NCBI GenBank assembly: GCA_036563505.1
Contig: DATCMH010000011.1
Location: 1 to 5,333 of the forward strand
DNA from: DATCMH01 sp036563505
GTDB lineage: Bacteria > Pseudomonadota > Alphaproteobacteria > Rhizobiales > Beijerinckiaceae
Length of the DNA: 5,333 nt
Direction: 5' to 3'
Shown here one piece after another: positions 1 through 4,666 of this stretch. The stretch's first letter is position 1. Each line of letters starts with the position of its first letter. Below the pieces are notes generated by a model. That model searched no databases. It was not told where the DNA came from and saw nothing but the letters and a program-made list of their open reading frames with translations. Position numbers and translations under genes: made by a program.

Positions 1-113
1 CGCAGCGCCTCGCGAAGCGAACAGGACGTGTGAAGCGGAGAGAGCCTGATCGGCCTGTCGGCCGTGCGCCGCTTCGCGCCGCACCCCTCTCCCGACCCCG
101 CTTCGCCGGGCCA

Positions 114-136
114 CCCTCTCCCTCAAGGGGAGAGGG
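114..136. repeat. REP-like palindrome, copy A1
   Basis: The arms CCCTCTCCC (114-122) and GGGAGAGGG (128-136) are perfect 9-base complements around the 5-base centre TCAAG. The same 23-base element recurs at 2335-2357 with a single difference in the centre. It can fold as a stem-loop on either strand. Short C/G-rich intergenic palindromes of this kind are common in Hyphomicrobiales genomes, and placement downstream of a gene fits a REP-type unit. Confidence 0.8.
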
Positions 137-159
137 GACGCAGCGGCACCACCCCTCAT

Positions 160-198
160 CCCTCCCCGCCTGCGGGGAGGGTGGCCGGCGCGAGCCGG
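160..198. repeat. REP-like double hairpin, copy B1 (GCGA loop)
   Basis: Two adjacent palindromes. The first has perfect 10-base arms, CCCTCCCCGC (160-169) and GCGGGGAGGG (172-181), around a 2-base centre. The second is CCGGC (185-189), loop GCGA (190-193), GCCGG (194-198). The 19 bases at 180-198 match 2214-2232 with one change, which falls at the second position of the GNRA-type loop. The downstream word CTGGGCRTGGA is also shared (215-225 and 2248-2258), so the two loci are copies of one longer dispersed repeat. Confidence 0.8.
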
Positions 199-301
199 AC
201 GGGTGGGGTGAGGGCTGGGCATGGATTGGCCAACCCAGAACCTCCCCAAGCGGCAAACCCTTCCTAACCCTCAATGACGGTAGCCAGGGACGGAGCGCCG
301 C

Positions 302-853
302 CTACCCGATCACGATCCGCGTCCCCGGCCCGATGCGCGCGAGAAGCGCTCGGATCCGGCTCTTGGGCACCGCCACGCAGCCCTCCGTCGGCTGAAAGCC
401 GGGCTTGGCCAGATGCAGGAAGATGGCGCTGCCGCGCCCGGGGCGGATCGGGCCGCGGTTCCAGGCAATGTCGAGGACGACGTCGTAGAGATGGTCGTCC
501 CGCCACATCGGCTCGTGGCTCGCGGGGAAGGGCCGGCGGACCGGGCGGTTGTAGAGGCGGTGGCCGGGCGCGTCGCACCACCCGTCATAGCGGCGGATCG
601 GGCGCAGGGGCAGGAGGCCGCGCGGCCGCGGGCCGGCATCCGGGCGATAGAAGCCGCCCAGTAGCCGGAAGCGCCCCAGCGGCGTCGCGCCATCGCCTTC
701 GCGCTTGAACCGCGTCACGCCGGAGCGGCCGAGCGCGCAGGTCATGCTGAGGCCGCCCGCCACGAGGCGCCCGCGGCGGCGGTCGAGGGGTGACGGGTGG
801 ACCCGGATGACGGCGAGGCCGGGCCGGCGGAGGGGCGGTCGAACGATCTTCAT
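302..853 (-). CDS. L,D-transpeptidase-like protein, YkuD catalytic domain
   Basis: This 183-residue protein carries the YkuD fold used by L,D-transpeptidases, which make 3-3 peptidoglycan cross-links or attach proteins to peptidoglycan through a catalytic cysteine. The active-site block is near the C-terminus: His147 in IFLHLAKPG and the nucleophile Cys159 in PTEGCVAV. The family motif is usually S-x-G-C; here Thr156 takes the Ser place, which I recall being usual in this short alphaproteobacterial subgroup. The early segment GDGATPLGRFRLL (53-65) is also typical of the family. No signal peptide or membrane helix is visible, so the route to the periplasm is unclear. ATG at 853 is the best start, giving MKIVRPPL; no clear Shine-Dalgarno precedes it, so the N-terminus is uncertain. 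The frame remains open far upstream, but that part is antisense to the regulator and not convincing. The gene is transcribed divergently from the CenR-like regulator. Whether it is a true transpeptidase or a related YkuD hydrolase cannot be told from sequence. Confidence 0.85.
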   Translation of the reverse strand: MKIVRPPLRRPGLAVIRVHPSPLDRRRGRLVAGGLSMTCALGRSGVTRFKREGDGATPLGRFRLLGGFYRPDAGPRPRGLLPLRPIRRYDGWCDAPGHRLYNRPVRRPFPASHEPMWRDDHLYDVVLDIAWNRGPIRPGRGSAIFLHLAKPGFQPTEGCVAVPKSRIRALLARIGPGTRIVIG

Positions 854-976
854 CGGCGAATCGTCAGGGGCGAAGCGGCTCGGCGGTGGACGAATCCCAC
901 GGGGCCTTGTTGTCAAGCTGGATGTCTTTAGTCTAACCCGAAGGGCGGGGCGCCGTCCGCGAAGAGCGTTGAGTGC
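854..976. promoter_or_regulatory. Divergent promoter region, transpeptidase / regulator
   Basis: These 123 bases separate two divergently transcribed genes and must hold both promoters. The segment from about 905 to 937 is clearly less GC-rich than its surroundings. It contains a perfect TTGACA on the minus strand (916 down to 911), a candidate -35 for the transpeptidase gene, but no good -10 follows at normal spacing. On the plus strand TTGTTG (907-912) and TAGTCT (929-934) lie 16 bases apart and are a weak -35/-10 candidate for the regulator. The imperfect palindrome TTAGTCTAA (928-936) could be an operator. The region itself is certain; the individual elements are guesses. Confidence 0.4.
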
Positions 977-1663
977 ATGTCGAACGCCAGCCGTCTCCTC
1001 ATCGTCGACGACGACCAGGACCTGCGCGATACCCTCGCCGAGCAATTGGCACTGACCGACGAGTTCGAGATCGTCACCGCCGACACTGCGGGCGACGGGA
1101 TCGCCAAGGCGAAGGCCGACCGGATCGACCTCGCCATCATGGATGTGGGCCTGCCCGACATGGACGGGCGCGAGGCGGTGGAGACCTTGCGTCGCGGCGG
1201 CTTCCGGGCGCCCGTCATCATGCTGACCGCGCAGGGGTCCGAGGCCGACACGGTGCTCGGCCTGGAATCCGGCGCCAACGACTACGTGACGAAGCCCTTC
1301 AAGTTCGCCGTGCTGCTCGCCCGCATCCGGGCGCAGCTGCGCCAGTACGAAGCGAGTGAGGACGCGGTCTTTCGCATCGGCCCCTACACCTTCCGCCCCG
1401 GCGCCAAGCTGCTGCTCGCCGAAAAGGGCTCGAAGCTGAAGCTCACGGAGAAGGAGACCGCGATCCTGCGCTTCCTCTACCGCGCCGGGCAGAAGGTGGT
1501 GAGCCGGGAAACTTTGCTCACCGAGGTCTGGGGCTACAACTCCAACGTCACGACGCACACCCTCGAGACCCACATCTACCGCCTGCGCCAGAAGATCGAG
1601 ATCAACCCGTCGAGCGCCCGGATCCTGGTCACCGAGCCCGGCGGCTACAAGCTGCTGCCTTGA
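977..1663 (+). CDS. OmpR/PhoB-family response regulator, CenR-like
   Basis: A 228-residue two-component response regulator. Residues 5-122 form the receiver domain: acidic pocket Asp11/Asp12, phosphoacceptor Asp56 in IMDVGLPDMDG, Thr84 in MLTAQ and Lys107 in VTKPF, all the residues needed for phosphorylation. Residues 136-228 form a winged-helix DNA-binding domain of the OmpR type, with TEKETAILRFLYRAG, VWGYNSNVTTHTLETHIYRL and a C-terminal GGYKLLP. The pattern matches, from memory, the alphaproteobacterial CenR group, which controls cell-envelope genes in Caulobacter and is essential there and in some relatives. The symbol is therefore an inference; a paralogous OmpR-type regulator is the alternative. 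ATG at 977 starts directly before the first beta strand; only a weak GAAGAG lies upstream (961-966). No histidine kinase is adjacent, so the partner is encoded elsewhere, as with CenK/CenR. A small cyclic-nucleotide-binding protein follows 39 bases downstream. Confidence 0.9.
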   Translation: MSNASRLLIVDDDQDLRDTLAEQLALTDEFEIVTADTAGDGIAKAKADRIDLAIMDVGLPDMDGREAVETLRRGGFRAPVIMLTAQGSEADTVLGLESGANDYVTKPFKFAVLLARIRAQLRQYEASEDAVFRIGPYTFRPGAKLLLAEKGSKLKLTEKETAILRFLYRAGQKVVSRETLLTEVWGYNSNVTTHTLETHIYRLRQKIEINPSSARILVTEPGGYKLLP

Positions 1664-1690
1664 CCGTGAGCGGACCTCCTCCGGTGCCGC

Positions 1691-1696
1691 GGGAGG
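1691..1696 (+). promoter_or_regulatory. Ribosome binding site for the cNMP-domain gene
   Basis: GGGAGG lies six bases before the GTG at 1703. This strong Shine-Dalgarno match is the main reason to accept the GTG start. Confidence 0.7.
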
Positions 1697-1702
1697 CCAG
1701 GC

Positions 1703-2167
1703 GTGGCGCTTGAGGACGACATCCGCGTCCTCGCGAGCGCGCCGCTCTTCAGCCTGCTCGACCGCGATGCCCTGCGCCTTCTCGCCTTCGCCGCCGAGAG
1801 CCGGCGGTTGCGCGCCGGGGACGTGCTGTTTCGCAAAGGGGACCGCTCCGACGGAGGCTATGTCGTCACCCGCGGGGCGATCGCGCTGGACGCCCGGGAG
1901 GACGGATCGCCGGCGGCCTTCATCGCCGAGCCTGGCGCCCTCATCGGCCAGAGGGCGCTCTTCGTGCGCGCGCCCCGCCCCGCTACCGCGCTCGCCCGCG
2001 AGCCCTCCGCCGTGATGCGCGTCTCCCCGACCCTGATGCGCCGGGTGCTCGAAGAATTCCCCGCCGCGGCGGAAGCCCTGCACCAAGCCCTCGCCTTCGA
2101 GCTCTCGGCGCTCAGCGGCGGCCTGGAGCGCGTGCGCCGACGGCTGACGGCGTTGGACGAGGGATAG
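1703..2167 (+). CDS. Small cyclic-nucleotide-binding-domain protein, no DNA-binding domain
   Basis: A 154-residue protein with one Crp-type cyclic-nucleotide-binding domain (about 14-115) and a helical tail (about 115-150), but no helix-turn-helix, so it is unlikely to be a Crp/Fnr regulator by itself. The beta-roll pattern is clear in LRAGDVLFRKGDRSDGGYVV (36-55) and in the phosphate-binding cassette. That cassette reads IGQRALF then APRPATALA: Arg92, which would hold the cyclic phosphate, is kept, but the Glu that normally contacts the ribose 2'-hydroxyl (G-E-L-A) is Gln83. Ligand binding may therefore be altered or lost. The GTG start follows a good Shine-Dalgarno. With a gap of only 39 bases it is probably co-transcribed with the CenR-like regulator. 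A hairpin follows 25 bases after the stop. I recall similar small proteins next to this regulator in related genomes, but know of no established function. Confidence 0.85.
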   Translation: MALEDDIRVLASAPLFSLLDRDALRLLAFAAESRRLRAGDVLFRKGDRSDGGYVVTRGAIALDAREDGSPAAFIAEPGALIGQRALFVRAPRPATALAREPSAVMRVSPTLMRRVLEEFPAAAEALHQALAFELSALSGGLERVRRRLTALDEG

Positions 2168-2192
2168 AGGCAAGCGAGGCGCGGCGCCGCTC

Positions 2193-2234
2193 CCTTCTCC
2201 CCTCGTGGGAGAAGGTGGCCGGCGTGAGCCGGCC
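2193..2234. repeat. REP-like double hairpin, copy B2 (GTGA loop); possible terminator
   Basis: First stem: CCTTCTCCC (2193-2201), loop CTCGT, GGGAGAAGG (2207-2215), 9 perfect pairs. Second stem, after one base: GGCCGGC (2217-2223), loop GTGA, GCCGGCC (2228-2234), 7 perfect pairs. It lies 25 bases after the stop of the cNMP-domain gene and could serve as its terminator, but there is no T tract, so intrinsic termination in the E. coli sense is not shown. It matches copy B1 at 160-198 in layout, with 18 of 19 bases identical over 2214-2232. Confidence 0.75.
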
Positions 2235-2307
2235 GGATGAGGGGGCGCTGGGCGTGGACCCGAGTTGCGGCACCAGACCCCTCACCCCTCGGTCGCTGCG
2301 CTCCCTT

Positions 2308-2357
2308 GCTTCGCCTGCCGGTACGCAGGCGAAGCCCTCTCCCACAAGGGGAGAGGG
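2308..2357. repeat. REP-like hairpin plus palindrome, copy A2
   Basis: GCTTCGCCTGC (2308-2318) and GCAGGCGAAGC (2325-2335) form a perfect 11-base stem with a 6-base loop. It abuts the palindrome CCCTCTCCC (2335-2343), centre ACAAG, GGGAGAGGG (2349-2357), which repeats the element at 114-136 with one change. This palindrome is also close to the reverse complement of the hairpin at 2193-2215, so the region between the two convergent genes is an inverted pair of palindromes. It ends 26 bases before the stop codon of xth and may terminate or stabilise that transcript. Confidence 0.75.
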
Positions 2358-2383
2358 GAAACGCCGGCGGGATCACAGTCGGT

Positions 2384-3199
2384 TCACAACTCCATCGTCG
2401 CGACGAGCGGCACGTGGTCGGACGGCCGGTCCCAGCCGCGGCAATCCTTGTGGACGTCGACGGACCGCAGCGCGTCGGCGAGATCCGGGGTGAGCCAGAC
2501 ATGGTCGAGGCGCCGGCCCTTGTCCGCCGCGCGCCAGTCCGGCGAACGGTAGCTCCACCAAGTGTAGACCTTCTCGGGCTCCGGCTTGAGCCGCCGCGGC
2601 GCGTCCACCAGGCCGGCCTCTTCGCGCAGGGCTTCCAGCGCCTGCGTCTCGACGGGCGTGTGGCTCACGACATCGAGCATCTGCCTGTGCGACCATACGT
2701 CGTGTTCGAGCGGCGCGACGTTGAGGTCCCCGACGACGATCACCGGTCCTGACCCCGCGCCCTGCCGACCGGCCCAGGCCCGCATCTCGGCGAGGAAGTT
2801 GAGCTTGTGGGCGAACTTCTCGTTGACCTCCGGGTCCGGGATGTCGCCGCCGGCCGGCACGTAGAAATTATGGATCGTGACGCCGCCCGCCGGCCCGGCT
2901 TCGGGCGCGAGCGTCACCGCGACGTGGCGAGCGTCCTCGCGCCCGCACCAGTCGAGGCCTTGGATCGCGGCGAGCGGGAACCGGGAGAGGATCGCAACGC
3001 CGTTGTAGCCCTTCATGCCGCGATGGGCGATGTAGGGATAGCCGAAGCCGCGCAGCTCGGAGAGCGGCAGCTTGTCGTCCGGGCACTTCGTCTCCTGCAG
3101 GCAAAGCACGTCGACCTGAGCTTCCTTGAGGAAGCGCTCCACGAGGCCGATGCGCAGCCGCACGGAGTTGATGTTCCAGGTGGCGACGGAGAATTTCAC
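2384..3199 (-). CDS. xth: Exodeoxyribonuclease III (AP endonuclease)
   Basis: A 271-residue enzyme of the Xth/APE1 endonuclease-exonuclease-phosphatase family, full length for exonuclease III. It cuts DNA at abasic sites in base excision repair and removes nucleotides 3' to 5' from duplex ends. The catalytic set is complete: Asn9 in ATWNINSVR, metal-binding Glu36 in LQETKCP, Tyr113 in NFYVPAGGD, Asp158 and Asn160 in VVGDLNVAP, Asp232 in RRLDHVW, and Asp261-His262 in PSDHVPL. The start is a GTG giving MKFSVATWNINS, the usual family N-terminus; GAAGG (3213 down to 3209) nine bases upstream can serve as ribosome binding site. It is oriented with lolA and ftsK, but 377 bases of palindromic repeats separate it from lolA, so independent transcription is likely. 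It converges on the cNMP-domain gene. Confidence 0.95.
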   Translation of the reverse strand: MKFSVATWNINSVRLRIGLVERFLKEAQVDVLCLQETKCPDDKLPLSELRGFGYPYIAHRGMKGYNGVAILSRFPLAAIQGLDWCGREDARHVAVTLAPEAGPAGGVTIHNFYVPAGGDIPDPEVNEKFAHKLNFLAEMRAWAGRQGAGSGPVIVVGDLNVAPLEHDVWSHRQMLDVVSHTPVETQALEALREEAGLVDAPRRLKPEPEKVYTWWSYRSPDWRAADKGRRLDHVWLTPDLADALRSVDVHKDCRGWDRPSDHVPLVATMEL

Positions 3200-3240
3200 G
3201 GGGAGAGGCCTTCGGGCGCGGGTGCGGAGGCTCTACGGGA

Positions 3241-3267
3241 GATCGGCCGGGAGGAGAAGGGCCGATC
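3241..3267. promoter_or_regulatory. Inverted repeat upstream of xth
   Basis: GATCGGCC (3241-3248) and GGCCGATC (3260-3267) are perfect 8-base complements around an 11-base purine-rich spacer. The site is 42 to 68 bases before the xth start, where a promoter or operator would lie. It could be a protein-binding site, a leader hairpin, or the edge of the adjoining repeat. No convincing -35/-10 pair is visible. Confidence 0.35.
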
Positions 3268-3273
3268 ACCCTC

Positions 3274-3397
3274 CGCTGTCATTCCGGGGCGCGCAGAGCG
3301 CGAGCCCGGAATCCACGACCGGGCCGGATGCCGATCGACGCCGCTCACCCGGTCGTGGATTCCGGGTTCGCCTGCGGGGCGGCCCGGAATGACAGCG
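3274..3397. repeat. 124-base nested palindromic repeat
   Basis: Two nested inverted repeats. The outer arms CGCTGTCATTCCGGG (3274-3288) and its exact complement (3383-3397) are 15 bases. The inner arms begin CCCGGAATCCACGACCGG (3305-3322) and pair perfectly for 19 bases (3305-3323 with 3348-3366). Pairing continues outward with one G-T wobble to 3300/3371, giving a stem of about 24 pairs and a 24-base loop. Words such as GTCATTCCGGG and CCCGGAATCCAC are, as I recall, common in dispersed repeats of Bradyrhizobium and Methylobacterium. No open frame looks like a transposase, so this is a non-autonomous element. It lies between lolA and xth and would form a strong hairpin in read-through RNA. 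Confidence 0.85.
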
Positions 3398-3423
3398 AAT
3401 ACCGTACCAGCACACCCCGGCCT

Positions 3424-3551
3424 CCCTCCCCTCAGGGGAGGGACTGAAGGGTGGGGTACGCGCCGTGAGGCGCGATCGTAGGCGGTCGGCAAGACGCAGG
3501 TGATTGCCGCTGCGCGGCATACCCCACCCCAACCCTCCCCTGAGGGGAGGG
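3424..3551. repeat. Inverted pair of REP-like palindromes, copy C
   Basis: The 19-base palindrome at 3424-3442 (arms CCCTCCCCT and AGGGGAGGG around one base) is the exact reverse complement of the one at 3533-3551. Inside them GGGTGGGGTA (3449-3458) pairs with TACCCCACCC (3520-3529). Further in are a hairpin CGCGCC-GTGA-GGCGCG (3459-3474) and a hairpin GCCGC-TGC-GCGGC (3506-3518). The GTGA loop matches the GNRA-type loops at 190-193 and 2224-2227. The element ends 25 bases from the lolA stop codon, where it could act as terminator or 3' stabiliser for lolA. There is no T tract. Confidence 0.8.
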
Positions 3552-3576
3552 GGAAACGTGGCTCAGGTCGGCGCGC

Positions 3577-4551
3577 TTAGCGCGTCTCGATCGCCCGCTG
3601 CTGGTCGATGACGAAGAGGCCCGGGTCGACGCGGCGGCCCTTCTGGAGGTTCGAGAGCGAGACCGTCGTGGTGTAGCCCTGCGGATCGATCACGCGCCAG
3701 CGCTGAAGGGTTTCGAGGTCGCGGTCGAAGGTGAGGGTGATCTTGGAGGTGCCGCCGAGCGTCGCCTTGTCCTCGAGCGCGATGCGCACCCCGTCGCCGT
3801 CCGTCGCGACCGAGGTGACCCGCACGTCGCGGGTGAGGTCGATGTTGTCGCGCACCAGGAATTTCAGCGGCGTCTGCGAGATGAGGTAAAGGTCCTGCGT
3901 GGCGAGCTTGCGGTCGCGCACCGCCACCGAGCGGCCGTCGGCGATGACTTCCAGGGCCGACGGCGCCTCGTACTCGAACCGCAGCTTGCCGGGACGGGCC
4001 AAGTAGAGCTTGCCGCCGAGCTTGCGGCCGTCGGCGCCGATCTGGACGAAGTCGCCCACCAGCGTCGAGAGACCGTTGAAGTAGGCGTTGGCCTTGGCGA
4101 CGGCCTGGGCGTCCGAGAGCGGCCCGACGGCGGCCGGCGTCACGGTTGCTGCGGCAGCGAGCGGCGCCACGGGCAGGGCCGCGGCTTCGCGGATCGGACT
4201 TGCCGAGGTCGAACCTGCCGAGGCAGAGGTCGCCGCGCTGGTCGTCGAGCTCGTCGGGGCCGCGCCGTCGGCGGGCAGGTTCGCCGGGCGTTTCGGCGGT
4301 CGCACGGCCGCCGCGCGCGGGGTCGACCCCGCCTTGGCGTCGGACGGCGTCCGAGCCTCGGGCGCGCTTCGGGCGTCCGGCGCCGTCCTGACCTCGGGCG
4401 CGGGGGTCGGCGCAGCCGGCTGAGCGGAAGACGGGGCGGCCGGGGCGCTCTCCCAGGGCCAGCGGAACTGGGCCGCGGCAGGGCTCACTGCCAAGGCGAG
4501 AGCGAACCCGGCCAGCAGCGGGCGGATCGGCGAGGAGCGGGTCAGGATCAT
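3577..4551 (-). CDS. lolA: Outer-membrane lipoprotein carrier, LolA family
   Basis: A 324-residue exported protein. Residues 1-27 are a clear signal peptide (Arg, then a hydrophobic run LLAGFALALAV, cleavage likely after SPAAA before Gln28). Residues about 34-145 are low-complexity Ala/Pro/Ser/Thr sequence, probably a flexible linker. Residues about 146-320 form the LolA fold: FVQIGADGRKLGGKLYLARP, GKLRFEYEAPS, ADGRSVAVRDRKLATQDLYL, DKATLGGTSKITLTF, then VIDPQGYTTTVSLSNLQ. LolA takes lipoproteins from the inner-membrane LolCDE complex and carries them through the periplasm to the outer membrane. The protein is much longer than E. coli LolA (about 200 residues) because of the linker. ATG at 4551 has AAGG (4565 down to 4562) ten bases upstream. 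The gene follows ftsK on the same strand after 115 bases. A LolA-like relative with another cargo is possible, but position and motifs favour LolA. Confidence 0.88.
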   Translation of the reverse strand: MILTRSSPIRPLLAGFALALAVSPAAAQFRWPWESAPAAPSSAQPAAPTPAPEVRTAPDARSAPEARTPSDAKAGSTPRAAAVRPPKRPANLPADGAAPTSSTTSAATSASAGSTSASPIREAAALPVAPLAAAATVTPAAVGPLSDAQAVAKANAYFNGLSTLVGDFVQIGADGRKLGGKLYLARPGKLRFEYEAPSALEVIADGRSVAVRDRKLATQDLYLISQTPLKFLVRDNIDLTRDVRVTSVATDGDGVRIALEDKATLGGTSKITLTFDRDLETLQRWRVIDPQGYTTTVSLSNLQKGRRVDPGLFVIDQQRAIETR

Positions 4552-4589
4552 GGCGCGAGCGCCTTAAAGGGGGGCTGTGGCGAAACGAG

Positions 4590-4615
4590 GACGCACACGG
4601 TCACGCTTCGGTTCC
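4590..4615 (-). promoter_or_regulatory. Possible EcfG-like promoter upstream of lolA
   Basis: On the minus strand GGAAC (4615 down to 4611) is followed after 17 bases by CGTC (4593 down to 4590). The general-stress sigma factor EcfG of alphaproteobacteria recognises GGAAC, 16-17 bases, then CGTT, so this is one base short of the consensus. Transcription would begin roughly 30 bases before the lolA start. Such short matches arise by chance, so this is only a candidate. Confidence 0.25.
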
Positions 4616-4638
4616 GTTCAGACCTGGGTTCCGTTCAG
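4610..4638. repeat. Tandem 12-base direct repeat upstream of lolA
   Basis: GGTTCCGTTCAG occurs at 4610-4621 and again at 4627-4638, exact copies with a 17-base period. On the minus strand this reads CTGAACGGAACC twice, ahead of lolA. Two exact copies so close together suggest a regulator-binding site or a duplicated promoter element; the first copy contains the GGAAC of the candidate promoter. Confidence 0.55.
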
Positions 4639-4666
4639 GCTGAGGCGCCGTTTCGGGCGCCCCTGC

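Larger units (their letters stand above)
1..301. other. Non-coding flank with palindromic repeats
   Basis: I find no supportable gene in this stretch. Open frames cross it, but their translations are Pro/Arg/Ser-rich and follow the repeat sequence, so they look like products of high GC. The part from about 85 to 240 is made of REP-like palindromes, listed separately. It lies downstream of the minus-strand L,D-transpeptidase gene, so the hairpins could end or stabilise that transcript. A TTGGCCAA palindrome sits at 226-233. The first 30 or so bases could be the tail of a gene outside the window (one frame stops at 31-33), but ten codons are too few to judge. Confidence 0.6.

Noticed and set aside
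1..33. Possible end of an upstream plus-strand gene (stop at 31-33)
   Set aside because: Only ten codons are visible and all three frames look equally plausible, so there is no basis for a call.
30..395. Plus-strand open frames at the left end
   Set aside because: They consist of translated repeat sequence and overlap the 3' end of the transpeptidase gene antisense; no domain or ribosome binding site supports them.
854..2173. Very long minus-strand open frame continuing upstream of the transpeptidase gene, about 440 further codons
   Set aside because: It is antisense to two well-supported genes, its translation has no recognisable domain until the transpeptidase start, and long stop-free antisense frames are expected at this GC content.
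2237..3481. Plus-strand open frames across xth and the repeat region
   Set aside because: They are antisense to the clear exonuclease III gene or run through palindromic repeats, and their translations look like GC-bias products.
114..3551. CRISPR array made of the repeated palindromes
   Set aside because: The copies are few, unevenly spaced, separated by genes and differ in orientation; there is no regular repeat-spacer pattern and no cas gene.
3572..3584. CGCGC-TTA-GCGCG hairpin with the lolA stop codon as its loop
   Set aside because: A five-base stem of alternating C and G is easily produced by chance at this GC content.
4088..4423. Plus-strand frame inside lolA
   Set aside because: It is the complement of the low-complexity Ala/Pro linker and has no independent support.
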